Source of the DNA: an uncultured Nitrospira sp.
Lineage (GTDB): Bacteria; Nitrospirota; Nitrospiria; Nitrospirales; Nitrospiraceae
DNA length: 39,488 nucleotides
Reading direction: 5' to 3'
Assembly (NCBI GenBank): GCA_902500825.1
Contig: CABVRX010000031.1
Span: forward strand, 1-39,488
Part shown: one piece after another, positions 8,071-15,129 of the stretch
How positions within the stretch are numbered: the first letter of the stretch is position 1
Layout: the number at the start of each line of letters is the position of its first letter
The notes under the pieces: generated by a model
Told to the model about the DNA's origin: nothing
Seen by the model: only the letters and a program-made list of their open reading frames with translations
Databases searched by the model: none
Translations under genes and position numbers: made by a program

Positions 8071-8649
8071 ATGCAGGGTAAAGACCCGTTCTTGGCACTC
8101 CTCGGGTTATTCATCCTTGGTACCGTGTTCTTCTTCTGTGGCGAAAGTTCGGTCACGTCACCTCCACCGGTTGCATTGGAAAAACCGGTGGAAATTCCTC
8201 CGCCGACTCCGAAAATCGTCGAGCCACGGCCATCACCAGCACCGCCACCAGTGCCACCGGTATCAGCACCAGCCGTGCTGAAAAAAAAGATTGATGAGCT
8301 GCTGATGGGGACAACGATTATGTTCCGAATCAACAGCGCCACGCTGCTGCCGGAGGGGAGAGCTGTCCTGAATAGCGTGGCCGCGATTTTACACGAAGAT
8401 CCTACGGCTGCCTTTGAAGTTGGCGGCCATACGGACAACGTCGGATCAGAGCACGCGAATCGGGTGCTCTCGGAACAGCGCGCCAAGGCCGTCGTCGAGT
8501 ATCTGATCTCAAAAGGGATCGTTGCTGATCGTTTGACCCCCAAAGGGTATGGAGCGTCGCGACCGATCACTGAGAATTCTACTGATGAGGGGCGCCAGCA
8601 AAACCGGCGGATCGAATTCTCCATCGGAACCACGGGAGAGCAGTCATGA
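8071..8649 (+). CDS. OmpA-family peptidoglycan-associated protein
   Basis: A 192-residue protein. A hydrophobic N-terminal segment (about residues 6-25) serves as signal anchor, then comes a Pro-rich linker (about 40-80) and a C-terminal OmpA domain (about 85-185) with the peptidoglycan-binding signature HTDNVGSEHANRVLSEQRA and the closing NRRIEF. It most likely sits in the envelope and contacts peptidoglycan. The ATG at 8071 with GAAGG upstream is chosen, and an upstream in-frame GTG at 8044 is possible. It overlaps the next gene by four bases (ATGA), so the two are translated as a pair and probably cooperate. Confidence 0.83.
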   Translation: MQGKDPFLALLGLFILGTVFFFCGESSVTSPPPVALEKPVEIPPPTPKIVEPRPSPAPPPVPPVSAPAVLKKKIDELLMGTTIMFRINSATLLPEGRAVLNSVAAILHEDPTAAFEVGGHTDNVGSEHANRVLSEQRAKAVVEYLISKGIVADRLTPKGYGASRPITENSTDEGRQQNRRIEFSIGTTGEQS

Positions 8650-10019
8650 TGTCTGAAAACTGGACTTGCTGGCTTTGGACGGTGGTGGGAGCTGGTTTCT
8701 TGGGGTGGGGGATCAAGGGGATGGTGCTGGGACCGGTGATGGATGACAAGCGCCGTGAGGTGGAACGCCTTATCGGCAAGGTCACCATGCTCACCAATCA
8801 ACCGCCAGAGGTTCGAACGGTTGAGAAACGGGTCGAGGTGCCGGTGGAACGGGTGGTGCTGAAACGTATTGAAGTGCCGGTGGAGAAGGTCGTAGATCGG
8901 CCGGTCGACCATCCGGAGCAGCTGGCTCGGATCAAGGCGCTGGAGGGCGAGGTAGCCGTGATCGCTGGGCTGTTTACGCAGATCGCTCAGCTCAAAACCT
9001 TTTCTTTACAGGCTGGGGAGAGGCGTGTCGAAGAACGGGTGGTGGTGCCGGTCGACAATCCGGAGCAGCTGGCCAGGATCAAGGCGTTGGAAGGCGAGGT
9101 GGCCGTGATCGCCGATCTTCGTGCGCAGATTGCTGAGCTCCAGGCCGTGTCTTTGCAGACTGGTGAGAAGGTCGTCGAGAAGCGGGGCGAGACTTCCGCT
9201 AAAACAATTGTCGTGAAGAATGGGGAAGTACCGGTTGAAACGATCAGTGAACAAGCCGGTGAGCTGGACCCTGCCGGTGCCGTTGAGCCGTCGGATGAGG
9301 GACAAGCGGTCGGAGAGTCGCCCGATGATCTGAAACACATCCGCGGGGTCGGGCCGGCGTTAGAACGATTCCTTCACAAGCGGGGCGTCTTCTGGTTCAG
9401 CCAGGTGGCGACCTGGAGCCAGGCGGACATCGACAAATTCGAATTCCTCTTACCCAACTTTGGGGGGCGCATTCAACGAGAAAACTGGGTGCGCAGCGCC
9501 AGAGTCGAGCACTACAAGAAGTATAACCAGTGGCTGGGCGGCGGCGAACCCTCAAGTGAAGGCCCCGATCTTCATGCGCAGATTGCTGATCTCCAAGCCG
9601 TGTCTTCACAGGCCGGAGAAAAGAATGTGGAGAAGCGGATCGAGACTTTCACTGAACCGAATGGGGAGGTGCCCATCGAGAAGATGAGTGAGCAGGTGGG
9701 GGACCTCAACCCTGCCGGTGCCGTTGAGCCGTCGGATGAGGGACAAGCGGTCGGAGAGTCGCCCGATGATCTGAAACACATCCGCGGGGTCGGGCCGGCG
9801 TTAGAACGATTCCTTCACAAGCGGGGCGTCTTCTGGTTCAGCCAGGTGGCGACCTGGAGCCAGGCGGACATCGACAAATTCGAATTCCTCTTACCCAACT
9901 TTGGGGGGCGCATTCAACGAGAAAACTGGGTGCGCAGCGCCAGAGTCGAGCACTACAAGAAGTATAACCAGTGGCTGGGCGACGATGAGCCCACAAGTAC
10001 GACGCCGGATATACCCTAG
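8646..10019 (+). CDS. Membrane-anchored protein with repeated helix-hairpin-helix domains
   Basis: A 457-residue protein. Residues about 8-30 form one membrane segment. Then come coiled repeats rich in Val/Glu (EVPVERVV, EVPVEKVV) and two copies of a unit starting PEQLARIKALEGEVAVIA. Two helix-hairpin-helix domains of the COG3743 kind (DDLKHIRGVGPALERFLHKRG, then GRIQRENWV) occupy about 224-298 and 371-445. The second is encoded by an exact 272-base copy of the first. Such C-terminal domains occur in otherwise unrelated proteins and their ligand is not known. Coupling to the upstream OmpA-domain gene suggests an envelope role rather than DNA repair. The two copies make this part of the assembly sensitive to collapse. 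Confidence 0.75.
   Translation: MMSENWTCWLWTVVGAGFLGWGIKGMVLGPVMDDKRREVERLIGKVTMLTNQPPEVRTVEKRVEVPVERVVLKRIEVPVEKVVDRPVDHPEQLARIKALEGEVAVIAGLFTQIAQLKTFSLQAGERRVEERVVVPVDNPEQLARIKALEGEVAVIADLRAQIAELQAVSLQTGEKVVEKRGETSAKTIVVKNGEVPVETISEQAGELDPAGAVEPSDEGQAVGESPDDLKHIRGVGPALERFLHKRGVFWFSQVATWSQADIDKFEFLLPNFGGRIQRENWVRSARVEHYKKYNQWLGGGEPSSEGPDLHAQIADLQAVSSQAGEKNVEKRIETFTEPNGEVPIEKMSEQVGDLNPAGAVEPSDEGQAVGESPDDLKHIRGVGPALERFLHKRGVFWFSQVATWSQADIDKFEFLLPNFGGRIQRENWVRSARVEHYKKYNQWLGDDEPTSTTPDIP
9269..9540 (+). repeat. 272-bp perfect direct repeat, copy 1
   Basis: This stretch is identical, base for base by eye, to 9710-9981 (offset 441). It encodes the helix-hairpin-helix domain. The first differing base on the right is 9541 (G versus A at 9982). 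Shorter, diverged repeats upstream (from 8913 and 9060) have an offset of 147 bases, one third of 441, so the gene seems to have grown by successive in-frame duplications. Confidence 0.9.
9710..9981 (+). repeat. 272-bp perfect direct repeat, copy 2
   Basis: Second copy of the 272-bp repeat at 9269-9540. The absence of even synonymous changes, next to clearly diverged neighbouring repeats, points to a very recent duplication or to gene conversion between the copies. Confidence 0.9.
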
Positions 10020-10160
10020 GTTTGCTCTTCATTGCGAAAGCCATTAGAGGAGGTTGAGCCCCCAGCCGCAGGTGCTGCTTCAGTCATCGACGAATTAAAG
10101 CGCCGAGGCGTCCTGGCTCAGGCCATCGGGGCGAAACCGGTCTTTCAGCATTCGATCTAG
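10020..10160 (+). pseudogene. Remnant of a second cysN/C 3' end
   Basis: In the frame of the preceding gene, directly after its TAG, an open stretch of 46 codons ends with [23 protein letters not shown] and a stop. This matches the last residues of CysN/C (same with YSI). The last 78 bases (10083-10160) agree with 7817-7894 at 63 positions, and nearly all differences are synonymous. The upstream part (KPLEEVEPPAAGAAS) may be a shortened version of the EEEPPPNTD region. No start codon or ribosome binding site suggests it is translated alone. Confidence 0.75.
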
Positions 10161-10344
10161 AGTCGACTATCCGTTCGAACAGATGGACACTGCAACAGTC
10201 TCGTAATATTTTAAATTTATCCCTTCCGAGTTTTAGAGCTACGTACCTAACTCCCTCCCCCTCCAGCCGTTTGACTCACCGAAAATCCTTATGATAGCGT
10301 AGCATTGAAGAAATTTTTCGAGGATCTCTGCAACAGGAGTCTTT
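10161..10344. other. Intergenic stretch before the PCP_red/zinc-ribbon gene
   Basis: No gene is seen. An AT-rich segment (about 10203-10222) and TTGACT near 10270 could belong to a promoter, but no -10 element at a proper distance is convincing. A good ribosome binding site (AGGAG near 10335-10339) serves the gene at 10345. Confidence 0.4.
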
Positions 10345-11079
10345 ATGAAATTTGTCTGTCTGAATTGCGAAACATACATGAGTCTCGAAAAGGTGGAGAA
10401 ACCGGAGGAGGGATCGCTCGGCGTCTTTTTCGCCTGTCCTTCGTGTAGCGCGAAGTTCTCAATGGTGACCAATTCCGGAGAAACCAGCATGATGAATGCC
10501 TTGGGGCTGAAGCTGAGCCCGAAGTCCGCGGCGGAAACGTCCATGGAAGGGTTGCGTGCTTTAGGGGGAAACGGTCAAACCGCTCCTGCTGTGACTAAAC
10601 AAGCGACATCTGCGCCGGTTGTTTCCACAGGTGCTGCGTCACCGGCTAAGGCGCCTGAAAAAACGAGCGGTTGTCCTTTCTCCGCGATGGTCGCTGAGAT
10701 GGGGCTGACGGCCGGCGGCAAGCCTGGGAACGACATGAGCCCAGGTTCCTCCGAGTTTACCTGGACTGCCGATGCCAAGGAGAAGCTCGACCGGCTCCCG
10801 GCATTTGTGAAACCGATGGTTCAGGGCAGTGTAGAAACCTATGCCCGCAAACAGGGATTCAAGACCATCACGCTGCAAGTGATGGACGATTCGAAGAATG
10901 ATTCACCCGACGGCATGACGTGGTCACGCGAGGCGGAACAACGGTTGGAAAATATTCCGGACTTTATCCGTCCCATGGCTCGAAAAGAGGTTGAACGTCT
11001 GGCCAAGGAGCGTGGGGTGTCGACGATCACCGCGCAGGTGATGGACGAGGCGAAGGACAAGTTCATGAAGTTCATGTAG
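10345..11079 (+). CDS. Zinc-ribbon protein with two PCP_red domains
   Basis: A 244-residue soluble protein. The N-terminus has a zinc-ribbon-like C5-x2-C8 and C31-x2-C34. A low-complexity Ala/Thr/Pro linker (about 75-108) contains the motif GCPF (109-112). Residues 139-183 and 192-238 are two copies of the PCP_red domain, known as the C-terminal domain of the B subunit of light-independent protochlorophyllide reductase. Each begins with W-T/S and has the core LPxFVKPM or IPDFIRPM and a TITxQVMDxAK end. No chlorophyll genes are near, so a role in pigment synthesis is not implied. The function is unknown, and another protein of this domain type lies at 25002. Confidence 0.78.
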   Translation: MKFVCLNCETYMSLEKVEKPEEGSLGVFFACPSCSAKFSMVTNSGETSMMNALGLKLSPKSAAETSMEGLRALGGNGQTAPAVTKQATSAPVVSTGAASPAKAPEKTSGCPFSAMVAEMGLTAGGKPGNDMSPGSSEFTWTADAKEKLDRLPAFVKPMVQGSVETYARKQGFKTITLQVMDDSKNDSPDGMTWSREAEQRLENIPDFIRPMARKEVERLAKERGVSTITAQVMDEAKDKFMKFM

Positions 11080-11104
11080 TTGGAGCTGCATGGAGTAGAG
11101 TTGT

Positions 11105-11136
11105 GAAGGCTCATCCGGCCTCCCGGATGGGCCTTC
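11105..11136 (+). terminator. Hairpin terminator after the PCP_red/zinc-ribbon gene
   Basis: GAAGGCTCATCCGG, a CCTC loop and CCGGATGGGCCTTC form a 14-bp stem with one T-G pair, 25 bases after the stop at 11079. It is followed by TGAGTCTTTG, a weak T-rich tail. The hairpin also argues against starting the next gene at the in-frame GTG at 11103, which would lie inside it. Confidence 0.7.
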
Positions 11137-11171
11137 TGAGTCTTTGTACACATTCGTGTGACAGTTCTCGC

Positions 11172-11927
11172 ATGAAGCGGTGGGCTTTTCTACTGTCCGT
11201 TCTGGTACTGATGGTCGCGCAGTCTCTCTGGTGGGCAGAGGTGCGCGCCCAACCATCCTCAGAGCATCATCACATCGTCATCGCCCCTAATAGAACGAAC
11301 ACTCCACACGGCGAACGTGCTGATGGAGGATGGGAAGGGTCCGCCCAAGGAGTCGCCTATTCTGAGTTCAATCATCGCTTTGCCGGGCTATTCGTGCTGC
11401 TGTTTGGCTTGGCTGAGTTAGGACTTGCGTTGCGGTGCCAGCTGCCTTTCTGGACTCGCCTTATTCTCCCGAGTGCGCTCGCGGTTATCGGGGCGTATCT
11501 GCTGATTTGGAGTGATCATGAAGCATGGCCTATCGGGCCGCTCACCTTTGCCCAGACCTTCTTTGGACAAGACCAAGAGATCATCCAGCATAAATTTTAT
11601 GGCGTGTTCGGCGCCACTGCCGCGGTGAGTGAGACGTTTCGCAGAATCGGTTGGGCTCAGCACCCAGCATGGGCGGCTCCCCTGGTTTTCCTCCACTTGG
11701 TCGGTGCATTGCTGCTGTTTGTTCACTCGCATGGGAATCACCCGGCGAATTACACCATCGAGCTGCACCATGCGCTTCTTGGAAGCCTTGGGATAGGGGC
11801 TGCCATCTCCAACGCCATGGTCTCATGGACATCCGACGCTTCGAATCAGTCTGTGAAGCGATGGGAAGTGGCTTGGGCGGGATTCGTGATCGTCATGGGC
11901 ATTCAGCTTCTCTTGTATTTCGAATAG
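11172..11927 (+). CDS. Histidine-rich polytopic membrane protein of unknown function
   Basis: A 251-residue protein with a signal-like first segment (MKRWAFLLSVLVL to VRAQ, about 1-27), a His-rich stretch (SSEHHH) and about five membrane helices. They are centred on FAGLFVLLFGLAELGLAL, LILPSALAVIGAYLLIW, APLVFLHLVGALLLFV, LGSLGIGAAISNAMV and VAWAGFVIVMGIQLLLYF. Several histidines lie in or beside the helices (NHRF, SDHEAWP, FLHLVG, VHSHGNH, ELHHALL), which would suit heme or copper binding. A distant likeness to CopD-type copper proteins is possible, but I do not recognise the family. The ATG at 11172 is preferred because the upstream GTG lies in the terminator stem. Confidence 0.65.
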   Translation: MKRWAFLLSVLVLMVAQSLWWAEVRAQPSSEHHHIVIAPNRTNTPHGERADGGWEGSAQGVAYSEFNHRFAGLFVLLFGLAELGLALRCQLPFWTRLILPSALAVIGAYLLIWSDHEAWPIGPLTFAQTFFGQDQEIIQHKFYGVFGATAAVSETFRRIGWAQHPAWAAPLVFLHLVGALLLFVHSHGNHPANYTIELHHALLGSLGIGAAISNAMVSWTSDASNQSVKRWEVAWAGFVIVMGIQLLLYFE

Positions 11928-12065
11928 AACTCTTCGACCAACGCCTCCAGCGCAATTGACACCCTTCTGAAGCCTATGCTACCTCTACAACCTTGCGGTC
12001 ATTGCGGCTGTACCAAACATCTCTAACCAGCTCACGGAATTCGGGCGGGGATAGAGGAGGAACAT

Positions 12066-12824
12066 ATGGGTGGACATAGTCACTGGGCGACCATCAAACG
12101 GCACAAAGGAGCCCAGGACGCGAAGCGCGGCAAGATCTTCACGCGAATCATCCGAGAGCTTACCATTGCGGCTCGGTCCGGTGGTGACCCCGACGGGAAT
12201 CCCCGGCTGCGTCTGGCGATTGCCAAAGCCAAGGAAGCCAATATGCCCGGCGATACGATGAAGAAAGCCGTCCAGCGGGGTACTGGTGAACTACCTGGTG
12301 TGACGTATGAGGAATTTTCTTTAGAAGGATATGGGCCTGGCGGGACGGCACTCCTGCTGGAAATCACCAGCGACAACCGAAACCGGACAGTTGCGGAGAT
12401 TCGCAGTCTCCTGACGAAAAATCACGGCAATATGGCGGAAGCCGGTGCCGTCGCTTGGCAGTTTCATAAGAAGGGGCTTGTCGCGATCGAGAAGGGGAAG
12501 GTTGATGAGGACACGCTCCTTTCATTGGCCTTGGACGCCGGAGCCGAGGATGTCAAAACCGGTGAGAAATCCATCGAGATCATCACCGGACCTCATGAGT
12601 TTGAAGCCGTGAAAAAGACACTGGCTGACGCCAAGATCGAGACGACGCTTGCGGAAATTACGTACCTGCCTCAGAATACCATCAGGCTGGAGGAGAAGTC
12701 TGCCGAGCAAATGTTGAAATTGATGGAAGTCTTGGACGAGCATGATGACGTCCAGAAGGTTCATGCAAACTTCGATATTCCGGATGAGGTGATGGAAAAA
12801 GTCGCCGCGACCGCGGCGGGATAA
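12066..12824 (+). CDS. yebC: YebC/TACO1 family translation or transcription regulator
   Basis: A 252-residue YebC-family protein with the hallmark start MGGHSHWATIKRHKGAQDAKRGKIFTRI kept over the whole N-terminal domain, the segment NMPGDTMKKAVQRGTG and the GAVAWQF region. Members were described as DNA-binding regulators. More recent work on YebC and its mitochondrial relative TACO1 links the family to translation of proline-rich stretches. A strong ribosome binding site (GAGGAGG) precedes the ATG. It often stands before ruvC-ruvA-ruvB. Here ruvA follows directly after 46 bases. Confidence 0.95.
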   Translation: MGGHSHWATIKRHKGAQDAKRGKIFTRIIRELTIAARSGGDPDGNPRLRLAIAKAKEANMPGDTMKKAVQRGTGELPGVTYEEFSLEGYGPGGTALLLEITSDNRNRTVAEIRSLLTKNHGNMAEAGAVAWQFHKKGLVAIEKGKVDEDTLLSLALDAGAEDVKTGEKSIEIITGPHEFEAVKKTLADAKIETTLAEITYLPQNTIRLEEKSAEQMLKLMEVLDEHDDVQKVHANFDIPDEVMEKVAATAAG

Positions 12825-12870
12825 TCATCGGCTTACTGCTATGGTTCTACCTCTCGGATGACGAAACGAT

Positions 12871-13479
12871 ATGATCGCCTTTCTCACGGGGCGGTTGGCA
12901 TTTAAGGCACCCACCCATCTCACGCTTGATGTGCAGGGGGTCGGGTACGAAGTTCATATCCCACTCAGCACCTATTACGCTCTGCCGAATCTCGACGAAG
13001 TTACTGCGCTGAATATTCATACGCATCTCCGTGAAGATGCCATTCAGCTCTTCGGCTTTCTCTCGCAAAGTGAGAAGGAATCGTTTTTGCTGTTGACCAG
13101 TGTGTCAGGCATCGGCCCGAAGCTCGCCCTCAGTGTACTTTCGAACCTGTCGGTCATGGATCTTGTTCATGCGATCCGGTCTGAGGATGTCGAAAAGCTT
13201 GCTACCGTTCCCGGGATCGGGAAGAAATCGGCTGGGCGTATTGCGCTTGAACTGAAAGACAAGGTGGACAAGATTCAAGGTGTTCGTACCCCGGTTGCTG
13301 CCGCTGACGTACCTGAGTTGGATGGACCTTACGAGGATGCGCTCTCCGCTCTGATAAACTTGGGTTATCGTGCTCAGGATGCCAAGGAAGCCTTGAAGCG
13401 GGTGATCAAGGCTGCGCCAGGATCGTTGGCGCTGAAAGAGCTCATCCGCAACGGGCTCAAGGAACTTGCAAGGGGGTAA
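12871..13479 (+). CDS. ruvA: Holliday junction branch migration protein RuvA
   Basis: A 202-residue RuvA. The N-terminal OB fold spans residues 1-62, and two helix-hairpin-helix motifs follow (SVSGIGPKLALSVL at about 77-90 and TVPGIGKKSAGRIALELK at about 112-129). A flexible linker leads to the C-terminal three-helix domain (ALSALINLGYRAQDAKEAL, about 150-200) that contacts RuvB. The length is typical. RuvA tetramers bind four-way junctions and load RuvB helicase rings. ruvC, usually between yebC and ruvA, is not here. Confidence 0.96.
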   Translation: MIAFLTGRLAFKAPTHLTLDVQGVGYEVHIPLSTYYALPNLDEVTALNIHTHLREDAIQLFGFLSQSEKESFLLLTSVSGIGPKLALSVLSNLSVMDLVHAIRSEDVEKLATVPGIGKKSAGRIALELKDKVDKIQGVRTPVAAADVPELDGPYEDALSALINLGYRAQDAKEALKRVIKAAPGSLALKELIRNGLKELARG

Positions 13480-13483
13480 ACCT

Positions 13484-13972
13484 ATGCCGCTCGACGTCAG
13501 GAACATCAGTAAGCTGCTCATGTACGGCATTTCGATCGGGGCCGTTCTCATGGTTGCGTTCCCATCTCGGAGTATCGCGCAAGAGTCCACGGAGCCGAAA
13601 AGTATCAGAATGACTTGTGGAGCGTGCCCGGATGGATATGCGATGACCGGTGTCACCCAATCCTCGGAAATCTGCAAAGACGGCGACCCGACTCTCGTGC
13701 AATGTGTGCCGCTGGGAGCCAACATGCTGGGCGTGTGCGGATCCTGTCCAGACGGCTATGCCGAAATCGGAAGTTCCTCAGTTCCTGCTCGCTGTGGGAA
13801 CAGAGACGGCGGTCGACTGGCACAATGTCAGTTGAAGAAAATGGAAACCAATTTCCCTGACTCGACCCAGGGATATAAGAAATGTCCTCCTGAGTGCGGC
13901 GGTACAGCCCAGCCTGGCCAAGGGACTCTGCCGTCTCCCCCGAAATATCAACGGATGCCGGAGAGCAAGTAG
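13484..13972 (+). CDS. Secreted protein with two four-cysteine repeats
   Basis: A 162-residue exported protein, not recognised. Residues 8-32 form a signal peptide (hydrophobic stretch [16 protein letters not shown], then SRSIAQ). The mature part has two repeats about 40 residues apart, each starting CG-x-CPDGYA. The cysteines are C45, C48, C64 and C74 in the first and C85, C88, C104 and C115 in the second. C134 and C138 follow, with a Pro-rich tail. The even number and regular spacing suggest disulfides or metal binding outside the cytoplasm. AAGGGGG before ATG 13484 is strong and overlaps the ruvA stop region, so it is translated with ruvA and ruvB although its function appears unrelated. 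Confidence 0.75.
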   Translation: MPLDVRNISKLLMYGISIGAVLMVAFPSRSIAQESTEPKSIRMTCGACPDGYAMTGVTQSSEICKDGDPTLVQCVPLGANMLGVCGSCPDGYAEIGSSSVPARCGNRDGGRLAQCQLKKMETNFPDSTQGYKKCPPECGGTAQPGQGTLPSPPKYQRMPESK

Positions 13973-13988
13973 ACATGGGTGCCGCGCC

Positions 13989-14993
13989 ATGATGGAACGG
14001 TTCATGACCAATCGTGCCACGGACGACGAGCGAGGTCAGGAGAATGTGCTTCGACCTCAGACGCTCAATGAGTACGTCGGCCAAGGCAAAATGAAGGAAT
14101 CGCTTCGAATTTGTATAGAAGCGGCCAAGCAGCGGGAAGAAGCACTGGATCATGCCATTTTCTATGGACCGCCCGGTCTTGGGAAAACGACTATCGCCCA
14201 CATTATCGCGAGGGAGATGGGCGCATCATTGCGGTCGACATCAGGGCTGGTCTTAGCCCATGCCGGAGACTTGGCGGCGATTCTGACCAATCTTCAGGAA
14301 CATGATGTGCTCTTTATCGACGAGATTCACCGTCTGCCCGCTTCCGTTGAGGAGGCGCTGTATCCGGCCATGGAAGATTTTCAGCTGGACCTGGTGATTG
14401 GACAGGGGCCTGCCACGAAAACTGTCAAGCTTGATTTGCCTCCTTTCACGCTTGTGGGAGCGACGACTAGGGCCGGTTCTCTGACATCTCCGCTGCGGGA
14501 CCGATTCGGTTTAGTCTATCGGCTGGAGTTCTATGGATCGTCTGAATTGGAGGCAATCGTGACGCGCTCTGCAGGAGTCTTAGGTGTCGGGATTGACCGG
14601 GCAGGTGCTGCGGAAATTTCACGCCGCGCGCGCGGAACCCCGCGGATAGCCAACCGTCTGATTAAGCGGATCAGGGACTATGCTCAAATCAAGGCCAGTG
14701 GGCATATCACTGAACAGGTGGCTCAAGAAGGATTAGCTTGGATAGGGATCGATGAAGCAGGTTTCGACGATATGGATCGCAAAATCCTGATAGCCATTAT
14801 CGAGAAGTTCAATGGGGGACCGGTCGGAGTGGAGTCCTTAGCCGCCGCAGTCCAGGAAGACAAGGGCACCATCGAGGACGTGTATGAGCCCTACCTGATC
14901 CAAGCCGGTTTTCTGGATCGAACCGGTCGTGGCCGACAAGCGACTCGTTTGGCGTACGATCACTTTAAGCGACCTTCTCCGTTGCTGATGTGA
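13989..14993 (+). CDS. ruvB: Holliday junction branch migration helicase RuvB
   Basis: A 334-residue AAA+ motor. Walker A is GPPGLGKTT (60-68), Walker B is FIDEIHRL (109-116), sensor 1 is GATTRAG, and the arginine finger region is PLRDRFG. The C-terminal winged helix ends in TGRGRQAT. It drives branch migration with RuvA at Holliday junctions. Three possible starts (13989, 13992, 14004) lie close together, and the true N-terminus is uncertain by up to five residues. It begins 16 bases after the cysteine-repeat gene. Confidence 0.96.
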   Translation: MMERFMTNRATDDERGQENVLRPQTLNEYVGQGKMKESLRICIEAAKQREEALDHAIFYGPPGLGKTTIAHIIAREMGASLRSTSGLVLAHAGDLAAILTNLQEHDVLFIDEIHRLPASVEEALYPAMEDFQLDLVIGQGPATKTVKLDLPPFTLVGATTRAGSLTSPLRDRFGLVYRLEFYGSSELEAIVTRSAGVLGVGIDRAGAAEISRRARGTPRIANRLIKRIRDYAQIKASGHITEQVAQEGLAWIGIDEAGFDDMDRKILIAIIEKFNGGPVGVESLAAAVQEDKGTIEDVYEPYLIQAGFLDRTGRGRQATRLAYDHFKRPSPLLM

Positions 14994-15016
14994 CTCTTGC
15001 TATCGAACTGCTATCC

Positions 15017-15046
15017 TTGCAATAGATTCAATCGTTCCTGTAAAAT
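15017..15046 (+). promoter_or_regulatory. Promoter of the aromatic amino acid operon
   Basis: TTGCAA at 15017-15022, an 18-base spacer and TAAAAT at 15041-15046, directly preceded by TG, form a good housekeeping promoter 84 bases before the pheA start. Downstream genes up to plsC are packed with overlaps or gaps under 50 bases, so this probably drives the whole run. Confidence 0.5.
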
Positions 15047-15129
15047 CCACCACTTGTCTCTATGATCCCCTTTGTCCTACGGGGATGAGGAAGTCCCTCC
15101 CGCAATGGATGCCAGAGGCGAGACTCAGC

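Noticed and set aside
9269-9981. CRISPR-like array from the direct repeats.
   Set aside because: There are only two long identical copies, inside a coding frame, with no short repeat-spacer pattern.
10345-11079. Evidence for photosynthesis from PCP_red domains here and at 25002.
   Set aside because: No bch or chl catalytic subunits or pigment genes are present, and the domain appears in other fusions.
11103-11171. Upstream GTG start for the histidine-rich membrane protein.
   Set aside because: It would lie inside the 14-bp terminator stem at 11105-11136. The ATG at 11172 gives a clean signal-like N-terminus.
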